Source: Geminocystis herdmanii PCC 6308
GTDB taxonomy: Bacteria > Cyanobacteriota > Cyanobacteriia > Cyanobacteriales > Cyanobacteriaceae
Direction of reading: 5' to 3'
Length of the DNA stretch: 64,000 nt
Assembly: GCF_000332235.1 (NCBI RefSeq)
Contig: NZ_CM001775.1
Span: 737,630-801,629, forward strand
Position 1 is the stretch's first letter, and each line of letters opens with the position of its first letter. A program made the position numbers and the translations under genes. Under the pieces are notes generated by a model. The model had not been told where the DNA came from, did not search any database, and worked only from the letters and a program-made list of their open reading frames with translations. Positions 16,832 to 26,290 of the stretch are shown piece after piece.

Positions 16832-17401
16832 ATGTTAACAACTCTGTCTTATTTTAAACGTATCTTAATTATTGCTTTATGTACCCTAACTTTTTGGTTT
16901 AGTTATAGCGGTATCTCTCAAGCCGACATTGACAACGATCGATATGATGGTAATATTTTTGTGGTTTATGCTGGTAATGGTTCATTAGTACCCTCAAAAT
17001 TAACCTTAAAACAATCTTTAGCTAGGGAATTGCCTGTAGTGTTGGTTTATTACCTAGATGACAACAGCGATTCTAAACAATATGCTTTTATCGTTTCTCG
17101 CTATCAAGAATTTTATGGACGGGCGGCTAGTATTATTCCCATTAATATTGATACCATTCCCCAAAAAGAGACTTTTCAACCTGATGAGGTAGGTTACTAT
17201 TATAAACAAGGTATTCCTCAAACGGTGGTTTTAGATCAACAAGGTAAAGTGGTTTTCGATGAAGTTGGGCAATCTCGGTTTGAAGATGTGGACGATGTGC
17301 TACGCAAAATTTTCGATTTAGTACCTCGATCGGAATCTGTGGAATTAAAACGTAAAACCTTTAACCAGTTTAACAGTGAATTAGTTCCCCAAGCCAAGTA
17401 A
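16832..17401 (+). CDS. Thylakoid photosystem I accumulation factor, thioredoxin-fold
   Basis: A 189-residue protein with an N-terminal hydrophobic signal (residues 11-31, ending ISQADID). The rest has a thioredoxin-like fold without CxxC: LPVVLVYYLDDNSDSKQYAF, then the cis-proline region QGIPQTVVLDQQGKVVFDEV. It matches the cyanobacterial family annotated as thylakoid membrane photosystem I accumulation factor. It probably acts in the thylakoid lumen or at the membrane during PSI assembly. Lack of the cysteine pair argues against redox catalysis. Confidence 0.72.
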   Translation: MLTTLSYFKRILIIALCTLTFWFSYSGISQADIDNDRYDGNIFVVYAGNGSLVPSKLTLKQSLARELPVVLVYYLDDNSDSKQYAFIVSRYQEFYGRAASIIPINIDTIPQKETFQPDEVGYYYKQGIPQTVVLDQQGKVVFDEVGQSRFEDVDDVLRKIFDLVPRSESVELKRKTFNQFNSELVPQAK

Positions 17402-17573
17402 TCTTGAATTAGGAATAAGGAATAAGGAATTAGAAATTATTAACACTACCCACATTAATAAAGCAGTCAAAGCCAGAATTTATGGGAAATATCCTTTGAG
17501 ATGGAATTAACAAATCAAAATACCAGAGGAAAAACCTTTAGTTCATCCTTAATTTTATCTAGCTCTAATAAAT

Positions 17574-17765
17574 ATGATTAATCAAGTTATTTTTTTAAGT
17601 AAAGTATTGTTATTATCCGCTATGATTTCGGTATTAATTAAACATGGATTAGATAATTTTTTAATTCAATCGGAAACTTATCTTGCACCTATTATTATAT
17701 TTGCACCTGTGATTATATTATTTTTAATTCTGTTAATTAGACAAACAAAAGCTATTAATTTTTAA
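17574..17765 (+). CDS. Small two-helix membrane protein
   Basis: A 63-residue protein with two hydrophobic segments (about 6-22 and 38-56) and a basic C-terminal RQTKAINF. It ends 12 bp before the AI-2E family gene and is probably in the same transcript. I do not recognise the family. The 172-bp gap before it includes repeated AATAAGGAAT. Confidence 0.5.
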   Translation: MINQVIFLSKVLLLSAMISVLIKHGLDNFLIQSETYLAPIIIFAPVIILFLILLIRQTKAINF

Positions 17766-17777
17766 GGTAATTTAATC

Positions 17778-18875
17778 ATGGATTTTGGTAAATGGGTTAG
17801 TTTCAGTCTCGTAATTATTTTTATTTATATTCTTTGGCAAATAAAACAAATACTTTTGTTAGTTTTTACTGCCGTAGTTGCTGCTTTAATTCTCAATATT
17901 ATCGTTAAAAAATTAGTAGATTTTGGACTTAAAAGAGGTTATGCTGTCCTCAGTTCGATCCTACTTTTGTTCTGTGTAATTACCTTTTTTATTTTAATCA
18001 TAATTCCTTCTTTTTTAGAACAGTTTCAAGAATTATATAATCTTGTGCCGTTAGGGATTCAAAAATTAATTTTAGAAGTGGATCAATTTAAGTATAATCT
18101 TTCTTCTGAATGGGCTAATTCTTTACCTGATTTAGAACAAATTTTACTGGATTTACAACCATTATTAAATGATTTATTGAAAAGAGGTTTTATCGTTATC
18201 ACAGGTGTTTTTGGAGCTTTATTAAGTGGCTTATTATTATTGGCTTTAACTTTAATGATTTTAGTTGATCCGATCCCCTATAAAGATGGTTTTATTCGCT
18301 TATTTCCCTATTTTTATCGATCGAGAATAAATGATATTTTACTGAGAATTAAAATTGAATTAGAAGAATGGTTAGCGGATACCTTTATTAAAGTCATTTC
18401 TGTTTTTATTCTCACTTTTTTAACCTTATTAATTTTCAATGTACCTTTAGTTTCTGCTCAAGCATTTTTAGCCGCTTGTTTAGCCTTTATTCCCTATATT
18501 GGCTCTATTACCAGTGTCGTTTCTCCTATGGCAATTTCTTTCCTTTATTCCGATTGGAAATCATGGGCTATCTTAATAGTTTATCTGGGAATTTATCATT
18601 CGATCGATAAAATAATTATTCCTAAATTACGCAGAAATCGAGTTATATTAATTCCTGCAAATGTGATTATAGGACAAATTATTTTTGCTAACTTTTTAGG
18701 CGTATTAGGTTTATTTTTAGCTTTTCCTTTAATTATTATCACTCAAATTTTAATCAAGGAAATTTTAATTAAAGATATATTTGATTCTTGGAAATTAACT
18801 GAAGAAATAAAGACACTAAATAATGAAGAATTAGAAATTATCAATGAAGAATTAAAGGTAATAAATGAGGAATAA
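17778..18875 (+). CDS. AI-2E/PerM family transporter
   Basis: A 365-residue polytopic membrane protein of the AI-2 exporter family, which includes PerM and TqsA. About seven to eight hydrophobic segments are visible, with a soluble part around residues 80-130. Family marks are CLAFIPYIGSITSVVSP and the closing LGVLGLFLAFPLIIITQ. Substrates of this family vary and cannot be inferred. The last 20 residues (NNEELEIINEELKVINEE) are a degenerate repeat encoded by GAAGAATTA-like units and look derived from the heptamer repeats common in this genome. Confidence 0.82.
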   Translation: MDFGKWVSFSLVIIFIYILWQIKQILLLVFTAVVAALILNIIVKKLVDFGLKRGYAVLSSILLLFCVITFFILIIIPSFLEQFQELYNLVPLGIQKLILEVDQFKYNLSSEWANSLPDLEQILLDLQPLLNDLLKRGFIVITGVFGALLSGLLLLALTLMILVDPIPYKDGFIRLFPYFYRSRINDILLRIKIELEEWLADTFIKVISVFILTFLTLLIFNVPLVSAQAFLAACLAFIPYIGSITSVVSPMAISFLYSDWKSWAILIVYLGIYHSIDKIIIPKLRRNRVILIPANVIIGQIIFANFLGVLGLFLAFPLIIITQILIKEILIKDIFDSWKLTEEIKTLNNEELEIINEELKVINEE

Positions 18876-19067
18876 TCAACTCATCTTCAGAATATACCTA
18901 TAGTCTGTGCCATTAACTCGTGCAACATCATGATTTAAGGTGTAGAAAAAATCAACTCGGATTTCTCGACTTGCCCTTCTCAGAAGAGGTTGTTAGCGCA
19001 CAAGTTGTCAAATTTGTCAATTTTTATCTAACAAAATGTTTTGCCAACATACTGATTTATTTCTAGG

Positions 19068-19637
19068 TTAACTAATTTTACCTAAATGTTGGGGAGGCCA
19101 AAATGTAAATATTGCTTTACCAATAATGTTTTCTTGGGGTAAAAATCCCCAAATATGGGAGTCATTACTATTATTGCGATTATCCCCCATAACAAAAACA
19201 TAGCCTTGGGGTACAACGATCGAATTTAAGTTATAGTTGGGCGGTTCAAGGATATAATTTTCTTGTTGAGGTTGATCATTAACATAAACAATACCTTCTT
19301 TTACTGCCACTACTTCCCCTTCATGGGCAATAATTCTTTTAATAAATGCTTGATCTCGATCGTACCCTAAAACTTGCAATTGAGGAGGAGGAGTAAACAC
19401 CACTATATCATGATCTTGAGGGGGAGTAAAATAATATGATACCTTTTCTACCACCAATCGATCGCCAATGGAGAGGGTAGGAAACATCGATTCCGATGGA
19501 ATAAAACGAGGTTCAGCGATAAAAATTCGTATCAGAACTGCTAAAATTAAGCCTATAGCTACAATACTGAAATTTTCCTTAAAAGATGCCCAAAAACCAA
19601 CTTTAACCCCTAATTTATCGCTATTTTCTTTTGTCAT
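19068..19637 (-). CDS. lepB: Signal peptidase I
   Basis: A 189-residue type I leader peptidase. One N-terminal membrane segment (about 22-41) is followed by the catalytic serine S50 in PSESMFP and the lysine K100 in FIKRIIAHEGE. Box E is VMGDNRNNSNDSHIWGFL. The enzyme removes signal peptides from exported proteins at the plasma or thylakoid membrane. The length is typical of cyanobacterial LepB. It is transcribed divergently from the hydrolase gene at 19705 with 67 bp between. Confidence 0.95.
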   Translation of the reverse strand: MTKENSDKLGVKVGFWASFKENFSIVAIGLILAVLIRIFIAEPRFIPSESMFPTLSIGDRLVVEKVSYYFTPPQDHDIVVFTPPPQLQVLGYDRDQAFIKRIIAHEGEVVAVKEGIVYVNDQPQQENYILEPPNYNLNSIVVPQGYVFVMGDNRNNSNDSHIWGFLPQENIIGKAIFTFWPPQHLGKIS

Positions 19638-19704
19638 GTAATAAGTTTCAGATAAAAGTCAAATACTTTAATTATAATTGTTTATGTCGTAAATATACCA
19701 TAAA

Positions 19705-20775
19705 ATGTCATCCTATCAACCCCCTTTTTTCTTACGAAATGGTTTAATTCAAACTCTCTATGTTGCTTTTTGGATGAGTCGTCATTGGCAAAAAACTACC
19801 AATTTAGTTGAACCGAATTATCAAGAACATATATTTAAAGGTGCAAACGATGTGCCGATTTTTGGCTTAGTAGCGATTCCCGATAATCCTCGTGGTACGA
19901 TCGTGGGAACTTATGGCATTACAGGAGATTTAGACAATCAATGGTATTTGCGATTATTAGGGCGCAAGGCTTATGCTCAAGGTTACGCTGTAGTTTTATT
20001 TGATTGGAGGGCGCATGGTAAAACCGCTTTACTCTCTCCTGCGTTAACTTCCGATGGTTTATTGGAGGGGAAAGATTTTATGTACATTGCTTCTCAAGCT
20101 AAAACTATGGGTTGCCCTGCCCAATTTTGGTTTACGGGTTACTCTTTAGGGGGAAAATTGGCATTGTGGGCATTGTATGAGGCATCTCGATCGAACATAG
20201 AAGAAATTTATAAGTTGCGAGCTGGAGATATCGGAGGTGGTGCGGTGATATGTCCTAGTTTAGATGCTATGCGCTCTTTAACCTATTTGGAAAATCATCC
20301 TTGGGGGCGTTATTTAGAAAAAGCCATCACCCAAAACTTGAAAAAGTTAGTAACAGAAATTGCAAAGGCGCATCCTCAACATATTGACAGAGAAATTTTG
20401 ACTAAGATTAATAGTATCAAGGAATTTGATCAATATTTGGTCATTCCAGCATTAGGGTTTAACACCGTTGCCGAATATTATCACGCCAGTAGTCCTTTAA
20501 ACATAATGGGTGATATTAATAAGCCTACTTTAATCTTATATGCCATAGATGATCCCATGTTTGACCCTACTCTTGTGGATGATTTGGTCAAAATTGGCAA
20601 TAAAAACCCCATGGTAGATTTAATTTTAACAAAAAATGGTGGTCATGTGGGATATATTAGCAATTTATCTTATCAGCAAGAATATCAAGATGTCGATGAA
20701 AAAGTGACACAGCTCGATCGATGGTGGGCTTGGAATCTTTGTTTAGACTGGTTTAATTTAAAAGGGGTAAACTAA
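19705..20775 (+). CDS. Alpha/beta hydrolase
   Basis: A 356-residue alpha/beta hydrolase of the YheT-like group. The nucleophile elbow is GYSLGG with S147. The lid and core phrases GTYGITGDLDNQWYLRLLGR and VLFDWRAHGKTALLSP fit the fold. D271-region (LYAIDDPMFDP) and H312-region (NGGHVGYI) supply likely acid and histidine. No signal peptide is seen. The substrate is unknown. The AT-rich gap after it (20776-21036) holds no gene. Confidence 0.82.
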   Translation: MSSYQPPFFLRNGLIQTLYVAFWMSRHWQKTTNLVEPNYQEHIFKGANDVPIFGLVAIPDNPRGTIVGTYGITGDLDNQWYLRLLGRKAYAQGYAVVLFDWRAHGKTALLSPALTSDGLLEGKDFMYIASQAKTMGCPAQFWFTGYSLGGKLALWALYEASRSNIEEIYKLRAGDIGGGAVICPSLDAMRSLTYLENHPWGRYLEKAITQNLKKLVTEIAKAHPQHIDREILTKINSIKEFDQYLVIPALGFNTVAEYYHASSPLNIMGDINKPTLILYAIDDPMFDPTLVDDLVKIGNKNPMVDLILTKNGGHVGYISNLSYQQEYQDVDEKVTQLDRWWAWNLCLDWFNLKGVN

Positions 20776-21036
20776 ATCTAGGCAAATCTAGTAAATAATC
20801 GTTAAAAGTGTTGATATATAATAGGTTTAGAATTTTAAAAATGCAGATGTTATAAATTTACAGTTTTAATTTAACCTAACACCTACTACCTGATACCTGA
20901 CACCTTTTTTTAAACATACTTTATCACGACGAGAAGTAGAAGAGCCATTTAAAATTGCTATATAATAAATAAAAACCTTGTATCTTAGTCATTAAATATT
21001 ATCTTATAAATTAGACTAATTAATTTTTATAAAAAT

Positions 21037-21516
21037 ATGAAATTATCAAAAATTTTTACTTTAACTTTGGTGTTAATTGTTAGCTTTATTACTTTAATAA
21101 ATTCAGCTCAAGCCCTTGATTACACAAAAAGAGACTTATTTGAATCAGATTTTTCAGGACAAAATTTAAGCGGTTCAACCTTTAATAAAACAAACCTACG
21201 CAGTAGTAATTTAAGCAATGCAAATCTCCAAAAAGCAAGTTTTTTTGGTGCTAATCTGGATTCAGCAAATCTCGAAGGTGCAGACTTACGCAATGCGGTT
21301 TTAGACTCCGCTAGATTAACTAAAGCCAATCTTCATAATGCTATTCTTGAAGGTGCTTTTGCTACTAACACAAAATTTGAAAAAGCCAATATCGATGGCG
21401 CTGATTTTACCGATGTGATTTTGCGCCCTGATGTGGAAGCAATTTTGTGCGAAAATGCCACTGGCACAAATCCTGTTACTGGTAGAAATACCCGTGATAC
21501 TCTTTACTGTGAATAG
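21037..21516 (+). CDS. Secreted pentapeptide repeat protein
   Basis: A 159-residue protein with a signal peptide (residues 1-26, ending AQALDYT). About residues 35-125 are pentapeptide repeats of the A(D/N)LXX type (SNLSNANLQKASFFGANLDS), which form a right-handed quadrilateral beta-helix. The end has two cysteines (ILCENATG and LYCE) that may form a disulfide. Similar proteins occur in the thylakoid lumen of cyanobacteria; function is unknown. Confidence 0.85.
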   Translation: MKLSKIFTLTLVLIVSFITLINSAQALDYTKRDLFESDFSGQNLSGSTFNKTNLRSSNLSNANLQKASFFGANLDSANLEGADLRNAVLDSARLTKANLHNAILEGAFATNTKFEKANIDGADFTDVILRPDVEAILCENATGTNPVTGRNTRDTLYCE

Positions 21517-21616
21517 TTAATAATTAATAATTAATAGTTAATAATTCTCCATTCTCCATTCTCCATTCTCCATTGCCTACCTTCATCAATATTAAATTAT
21601 TCCTCAACGGGGTATA

Positions 21617-23923
21617 ATGATCGATCGAACCTTAGAAGAAAAAATAGAGTCTTTAGTTGTTAATTTAAGACAAGGACAAAAAGAGTTAGCCCAGTGGAAA
21701 TCTGGTAAAATGGCTGTTTCAGCCGTGCCGGGGGCAGGAAAATCTCACAGTTTAGCCACTGCCGCCGCTATTACTATCGCCAGAAATAACCTTAATAGTA
21801 ACCGACAGTTAGTTATTGTAACCTATACTCGATCGGCCGCCGCCAGTATTGAAAAAAAAATTAACGAAATTTTGAGAAACGATTTACAACGAGTAGCTGT
21901 TGGTTTTACCGTGCAAACTATCCACAGTTTAGCGGTAAATATTGCTAACCGTTATCCTCAACTGTCGCAACTAGATATGGAAAATCGCACTCTTTCAGAG
22001 ATAACATCCAGTCATCCCCTCATGTTAGAAACAGTTAATCAGTGGGTGAAACATAATCCCGAATTGTATGAATTGTTATGGCAAGGAAAGACAAAAGAGA
22101 AAGAAATAGACGAGGCAGAACTTTTACAACGGGAGTCATTATTATTAAATGATATACTGCCAAAAGTGGCTTATAATGCCGTTTCCTTAATCAAAAGCTC
22201 AGATTTAACCTTAAATGATTCTTTTTCATTGCCTGATAATCCTGATAATTCTTATCCCTTGATGAAGATTGCTAAAGGTTTATATGAAGAATATCAAGGG
22301 TTAATGAGCAAAACACAACGCATCGATTATGATGATCTTATCTTATCAGCTTTGAGGGTATTAAAGTTCGATCGATCGAGAGAAGTTTTACAAGGAGAAG
22401 TATTTGCCGTCTTTGAAGATGAAGCCCAAGATTCTAGCCCATTACAGGAAGAATTACTAGAAATATTAGCAACGGATACCAAGAATAATCAAGTAAATTT
22501 TGTCAGGGTAGGAGACTCTAATCAAGCCATAAACTCTACCTTTACATCTGCTGACCCTAAATATTTTCGTGATTTTTGTCATCAATGTCAAGAAGATAAA
22601 GGATTTTATACCATGAATCAAGCGGGGAGAAGTTGTCAAATTATTATGGATACGGCAAATCAAACTTTAGCATGGGTAAATCAGAATATTCGAGAAGAAT
22701 TAAGTAAGAAAAATATTGCAGAGATAGAGTCTTTAATTCCCTTTGAGTTTCAAAATATTCAACCAGTAGAAAACACAGTAAATCAAAGGAATATTAATCC
22801 CTTCCAAGAAGGCAAAGGAGTAGAAATTGAAATTCCTGAAGATATTTATCATACTGTAGATTTAATTAGAGAAAAAGTTATCTATTTATGGAGTAAAAAA
22901 GATGAAGAAATAACTCCAAATTTTGCTATTTTAGTGAGACAAAATAAACAAGGACAATTTTTGTATGAGCATTTAAAAGATTTAGAAAAAAATTATAACC
23001 TGAAGGTAAAATTAATTAATGATGCTGATATTTCTAAGAAGATTTTGCAAGAAATTTTTTCTATTTTACAATTTTTAGATTGCCCTCATTCTTCTCAATA
23101 TTTAAGAAAAACCTTAGCAATTCTCACGGAAAGATTAAAGATTCCTGTGGAAAATATCAACTCTTTAAGTATTTATCCTGAAAAATTTTTATACCCGACT
23201 ATTCTTGATGTTAATAAAAAAGAATTTAATCTTATTAAACTAAAAAATGAGTGTATAAGATTATTAAAAAGTCGTTTAGAGTTATCCCCTTATCAATTAA
23301 TTCCTTTTATTTCTTTATTCTTAAAATATGATCAAGTAGAATTAGCTACAGTACAAAAATTAAGTGAGAGAATTAAACAGGATATTCAGGGCAATATGTC
23401 TTTAAAATTGATGTTAAATATTTTACAAGAAATAGTCAATGGAGAAAAGTTTAAAAGGGTAGAAATTGAAGACGAAAAAAGTTATCAAAAAGAAGGGCAA
23501 CTGACTATTATTACCATGCACAAAGCGAAAGGTTTAGAGTGGGATTATGTGTTTTTACCTTTTTTACATAAAAATATTATCCCCGGCAATGAATCTTATG
23601 TTAATGCCAATACTAAATTTATCGGTGATTTTAGTTTACCTGAAGTAACTCGATCGAGCTTAAGATTCATGATTCACTATTATAAAAAAATAAATGATAG
23701 ACAAATATCTATTCAAGAGGCATCTATAGAAAATAGTTATCAGAAAAAAGGGGAAGAATATCGTTTATTATATGTAGCCATGACAAGGGCAAAAAAATTA
23801 TTATGGATGTCATCCGCAAAAAAAGCACCAACTAACTGGAATTTCTTTGAAGATAACGGCAATGAAGCTCAATTAAAAGAGCAATTGCCCTGCCCTGCTA
23901 TTATAGACTTGCCACGGAAATAA
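21617..23923 (+). CDS. UvrD/REP-family superfamily 1 helicase
   Basis: A 768-residue ATP-dependent DNA helicase. The Walker A motif is VPGAGKS (37-43). Motif II is DEAQDSS, and the C-terminal core has TIITMHKAKGLEWDYVFLP and LLYVAMTRAKKLLW. It is shorter than PcrA/UvrD in the 2A and 2B regions and lacks a nuclease domain. It probably acts in DNA repair. No neighbour on the same strand suggests a complex partner. Confidence 0.9.
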   Translation: MIDRTLEEKIESLVVNLRQGQKELAQWKSGKMAVSAVPGAGKSHSLATAAAITIARNNLNSNRQLVIVTYTRSAAASIEKKINEILRNDLQRVAVGFTVQTIHSLAVNIANRYPQLSQLDMENRTLSEITSSHPLMLETVNQWVKHNPELYELLWQGKTKEKEIDEAELLQRESLLLNDILPKVAYNAVSLIKSSDLTLNDSFSLPDNPDNSYPLMKIAKGLYEEYQGLMSKTQRIDYDDLILSALRVLKFDRSREVLQGEVFAVFEDEAQDSSPLQEELLEILATDTKNNQVNFVRVGDSNQAINSTFTSADPKYFRDFCHQCQEDKGFYTMNQAGRSCQIIMDTANQTLAWVNQNIREELSKKNIAEIESLIPFEFQNIQPVENTVNQRNINPFQEGKGVEIEIPEDIYHTVDLIREKVIYLWSKKDEEITPNFAILVRQNKQGQFLYEHLKDLEKNYNLKVKLINDADISKKILQEIFSILQFLDCPHSSQYLRKTLAILTERLKIPVENINSLSIYPEKFLYPTILDVNKKEFNLIKLKNECIRLLKSRLELSPYQLIPFISLFLKYDQVELATVQKLSERIKQDIQGNMSLKLMLNILQEIVNGEKFKRVEIEDEKSYQKEGQLTIITMHKAKGLEWDYVFLPFLHKNIIPGNESYVNANTKFIGDFSLPEVTRSSLRFMIHYYKKINDRQISIQEASIENSYQKKGEEYRLLYVAMTRAKKLLWMSSAKKAPTNWNFFEDNGNEAQLKEQLPCPAIIDLPRK

Positions 23924-24064
23924 GTTGATATTGATGAAAGTTGAATCTTAATCAACAACCGTCAAGGAATAAATGAAGTTATTGGCGAAATATATCTTAA
24001 CATAAAACTTGATCATAATCGATCATTGAACGAAAACAAAGTTTTAGAGGGTTTCATCATAGAA

Positions 24065-24083
24065 TTTTTCAGCAAACCCTAAT
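24065..24083. repeat. Solo end of an interspersed element (TTTTTCAGCAAACCCTAAT)
   Basis: This reads as the reverse complement of the TTAGGGTTTGC ends seen at 59332 and 59593, with the following TGAAAAA also shared. It marks another copy or remnant of the same element, downstream of the helicase gene and the gene at 24086. Confidence 0.4.
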
Positions 24084-24085
24084 GC

Positions 24086-24370
24086 CTAATCACTAAGATG
24101 ATTAAGAGGTAGATTCTTTGATTGATGAATTTCCATAAGATTGCTATAGCGCAAACCAAAACCAAAACCTAAGCCACCAAAACTAAAAACCACAGTAGTA
24201 ATAATTATTAATTGCTTAAAAATAGTGATGGCTTTGCGATGTTGAGTGTTATTAAGCACTTTTTTTTTCTGGGGAATAGTTTTAGTTTCCGCTACGGAAG
24301 TTGGTAACTCTAAATTTGGTGACTTAACTGTGGATGTCGATACAACCGTTGATATTTTCCCCATAGCCAT
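24086..24370 (-). CDS. Hypothetical protein with one membrane segment
   Basis: A 94-residue protein, with a Ser/Thr-rich start (about 1-30), a basic stretch and one hydrophobic segment near 52-70 (LIIITTVVFSFGGLGFGFGL). The remainder, YSNLMEIHQSKNLPLNHLSD, is polar. The topology suggests a small bitopic inner-membrane protein. I do not recognise a family, though the codon use looks like that of its neighbours. It is divergent from the Bax inhibitor gene. Confidence 0.5.
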   Translation of the reverse strand: MAMGKISTVVSTSTVKSPNLELPTSVAETKTIPQKKKVLNNTQHRKAITIFKQLIIITTVVFSFGGLGFGFGLRYSNLMEIHQSKNLPLNHLSD

Positions 24371-24611
24371 TTTTGTACAATGTCAATAACTAGATAACTT
24401 GAATAATAATATAGCGCTGATACTTGAATTTTGCACTAATAATAAAATCGTGAAAGCCTATTTTTTATTGTCAACGATAATTAGACTTGACGCTGGAGAA
24501 TCAGAAATATCTCCTATCTCGTTTCGATCGATCATACAACATCAGCAATTAAAAATTGAAGATTTTTGGTACATTAGAAACAAGAGCAAAATTAAATGTA
24601 AAAAAAATCCT

Positions 24612-25340
24612 ATGGCAACAACAAGTAACTTTAGAGATTCCATTAAAAAAGCCAAAAATCAGGCTTTAGTAGGTCCTAACGTCATCAACAAAGCGCTACC
24701 CTATTTAGGTGGTGGATTAGTATTAACCGCCGTCGGCACTTATGGCGGTTTGGGGATGATTCAATCTAACCCTACCTTATTTATGCCTACTTTTATCGGT
24801 GCGATAATTCTGCAATTAGTCCTCTTTTTTGTAGTTAGAGGTATTGCGGAAAGAGCCGATAACGGTATTGCGTTACCCCTGTTAACAGTTTATAGTCTCC
24901 TCACAGGTTATACCCTCAGTGGCATCGTGTATGTCGCTTTAGGCACAAATGGAGTTGGTATTAATGGTGTAGCCATAGCCGCTTTAGGTTGCGGTATCAC
25001 CTTTGTCTTGGCTAGAAATGTCGGCTCAAATCTTGGAGAAGAAGATGGACTTGCCTTAGCAAAAACAGTACAATTGGGGATTATAGGTCTTTTTATCGTT
25101 ATTCTCTTACAATTAGTATTGAGCTTTTTCGGTGTTTTTACCCCCAGTTGGTTAGAAATTGGTATTTCTGGTTTAGGGGTATTTCTCTTTGTTGGTGCAT
25201 CGGTAGTGGATTTTTATATCTTACCCCGCGCTTACCGTGATGAGCAATATTTATCGGCTGCCCTTTCCATGTATCTTACTTATATCAATCTTTTTGTCTT
25301 TATTCTTCGACTCTTAATTGCTATCAATAGTCGTGACTAA
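24612..25340 (+). CDS. Bax inhibitor-1 family membrane protein
   Basis: A 242-residue protein with seven hydrophobic segments. The frame is open from 24399 with a TTG, but the first 71 codons look non-coding and the ATG at 24612 (MATTSNFRDSIKKAKN) gives the usual family start. Marks are LLTVYSLLTGYTLSGIVYVA and the C-terminal YILPRAYRDEQYLSAALSMY and TYINLFVFILRLL. Bacterial BI-1 proteins form pH-sensitive calcium leak channels or act in membrane stress. Its stop codon abuts the longest heptamer array in the window. Confidence 0.82.
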   Translation: MATTSNFRDSIKKAKNQALVGPNVINKALPYLGGGLVLTAVGTYGGLGMIQSNPTLFMPTFIGAIILQLVLFFVVRGIAERADNGIALPLLTVYSLLTGYTLSGIVYVALGTNGVGINGVAIAALGCGITFVLARNVGSNLGEEDGLALAKTVQLGIIGLFIVILLQLVLSFFGVFTPSWLEIGISGLGVFLFVGASVVDFYILPRAYRDEQYLSAALSMYLTYINLFVFILRLLIAINSRD

Positions 25341-25524
25341 AAGAATTAAGAATTAGGAATTAAGAATTAAGAATTAGGAATTAAGAATTAAGAATTAAGA
25401 ATTAAGAATTAAGAATTAAGAATTAAGAATTAAGAATTAAGAATTAAGAATTAAGAATTAAGAATTAAGAATTAAGAATTAAGAATTAAGAATTAAGAAT
25501 TAAGAATTAAGAATTAGGAATTAG
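25341..25524. repeat. Heptamer tandem array (AAGAATT), about 26 units
   Basis: Nearly 26 units of AAGAATT, with a few G-for-A variants (AATTAGG), start at the base after the BI-1 stop codon and end 24 bp before the next gene. These are STRR-type heptamers as described for cyanobacteria. Slippage should make the copy number vary between strains. Confidence 0.95.
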
Positions 25525-25548
25525 GGTGTTAATTCTCCATTTAATTTT

Positions 25549-26202
25549 ATGAAAACCATAGAAAAAACTGTATATAAAGATAACTTATTCGATCGAGTTT
25601 TTATCGCTATATTCTCTCAGAAAATGGCGCAAGCCGTAGGCAAAAAAATCACCTCTAAAGGTTATCAAGGTTTTGTCGATTTGTCTCAAGAAATCATGAA
25701 GGGGCGCAATGCCCAACAACAACAAGAATTAGTCTCGATCGTGCTAAAATCTTTGATACCTTCTCCAGTTTTATACTTAGTTCGTACTTTTGTACCTCCC
25801 AATAAATGGGTGTGTGAATCTAATGCTTGGTTTGCCACAGTTTTGTTTGAATGGTTAGTGGGAAAATCCATAATCAAAGAAGTAGAAATAGTCACAGAAA
25901 ATAACGAAATTCGTAAACAAAAAAGCGGAGTAACTATTGAAAAATGTCGCTATTTAGAAGATAGTGGTTGCGTGGGAATGTGTATCAATATGTGTAAATT
26001 ACCTACCCAGAAATTTTTTACCGAATCCTTTGGTATCCCTCTCACTATGACTCCTAATTTTGAAGATTTTAGTTGTGAAATGGTATTTGGGCAATATCCC
26101 CCTCCTCTGGAAACCGAAGAAGCTAGTACTCAACCTTGTTTACAAAGTCACTGCCCTACTGCTAGTAATTTTCCGAAACCTTGCCCTAAAATTTATGACT
26201 AG
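25549..26202 (+). CDS. DUF4033 protein, homologue of plant beta-carotene isomerase D27
   Basis: A 217-residue protein of the D27 family. In plants D27 is an iron-dependent all-trans/9-cis beta-carotene isomerase at the start of strigolactone synthesis. The C-terminal signature is present: KCRYLEDSGCVGMCINMCK, then PLTMTPNFEDFSCEMVFGQ and a cysteine/proline-rich tail (QPCLQSHCPTASNFPKPCP). Several cysteines are conserved. No signal peptide is seen. Cyanobacterial members likely act on carotenoids, but the product is not known from sequence. The short gap before the ATG (about 24 bp) lies right after the heptamer array. Confidence 0.85.
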   Translation: MKTIEKTVYKDNLFDRVFIAIFSQKMAQAVGKKITSKGYQGFVDLSQEIMKGRNAQQQQELVSIVLKSLIPSPVLYLVRTFVPPNKWVCESNAWFATVLFEWLVGKSIIKEVEIVTENNEIRKQKSGVTIEKCRYLEDSGCVGMCINMCKLPTQKFFTESFGIPLTMTPNFEDFSCEMVFGQYPPPLETEEASTQPCLQSHCPTASNFPKPCPKIYD

Positions 26203-26290
26203 CATAAATATTTAATTTATTTTAATATATTTTACTTGCAATTATAGACAATTTAAAGACTTATACACAGTTGTTAAATATAAGAAAAAA

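Noticed and set aside
24399-24611. N-terminal extension of the Bax inhibitor gene
   Set aside because: The extra 71 codons start with TTG, do not resemble the family, and overlap the likely promoter.
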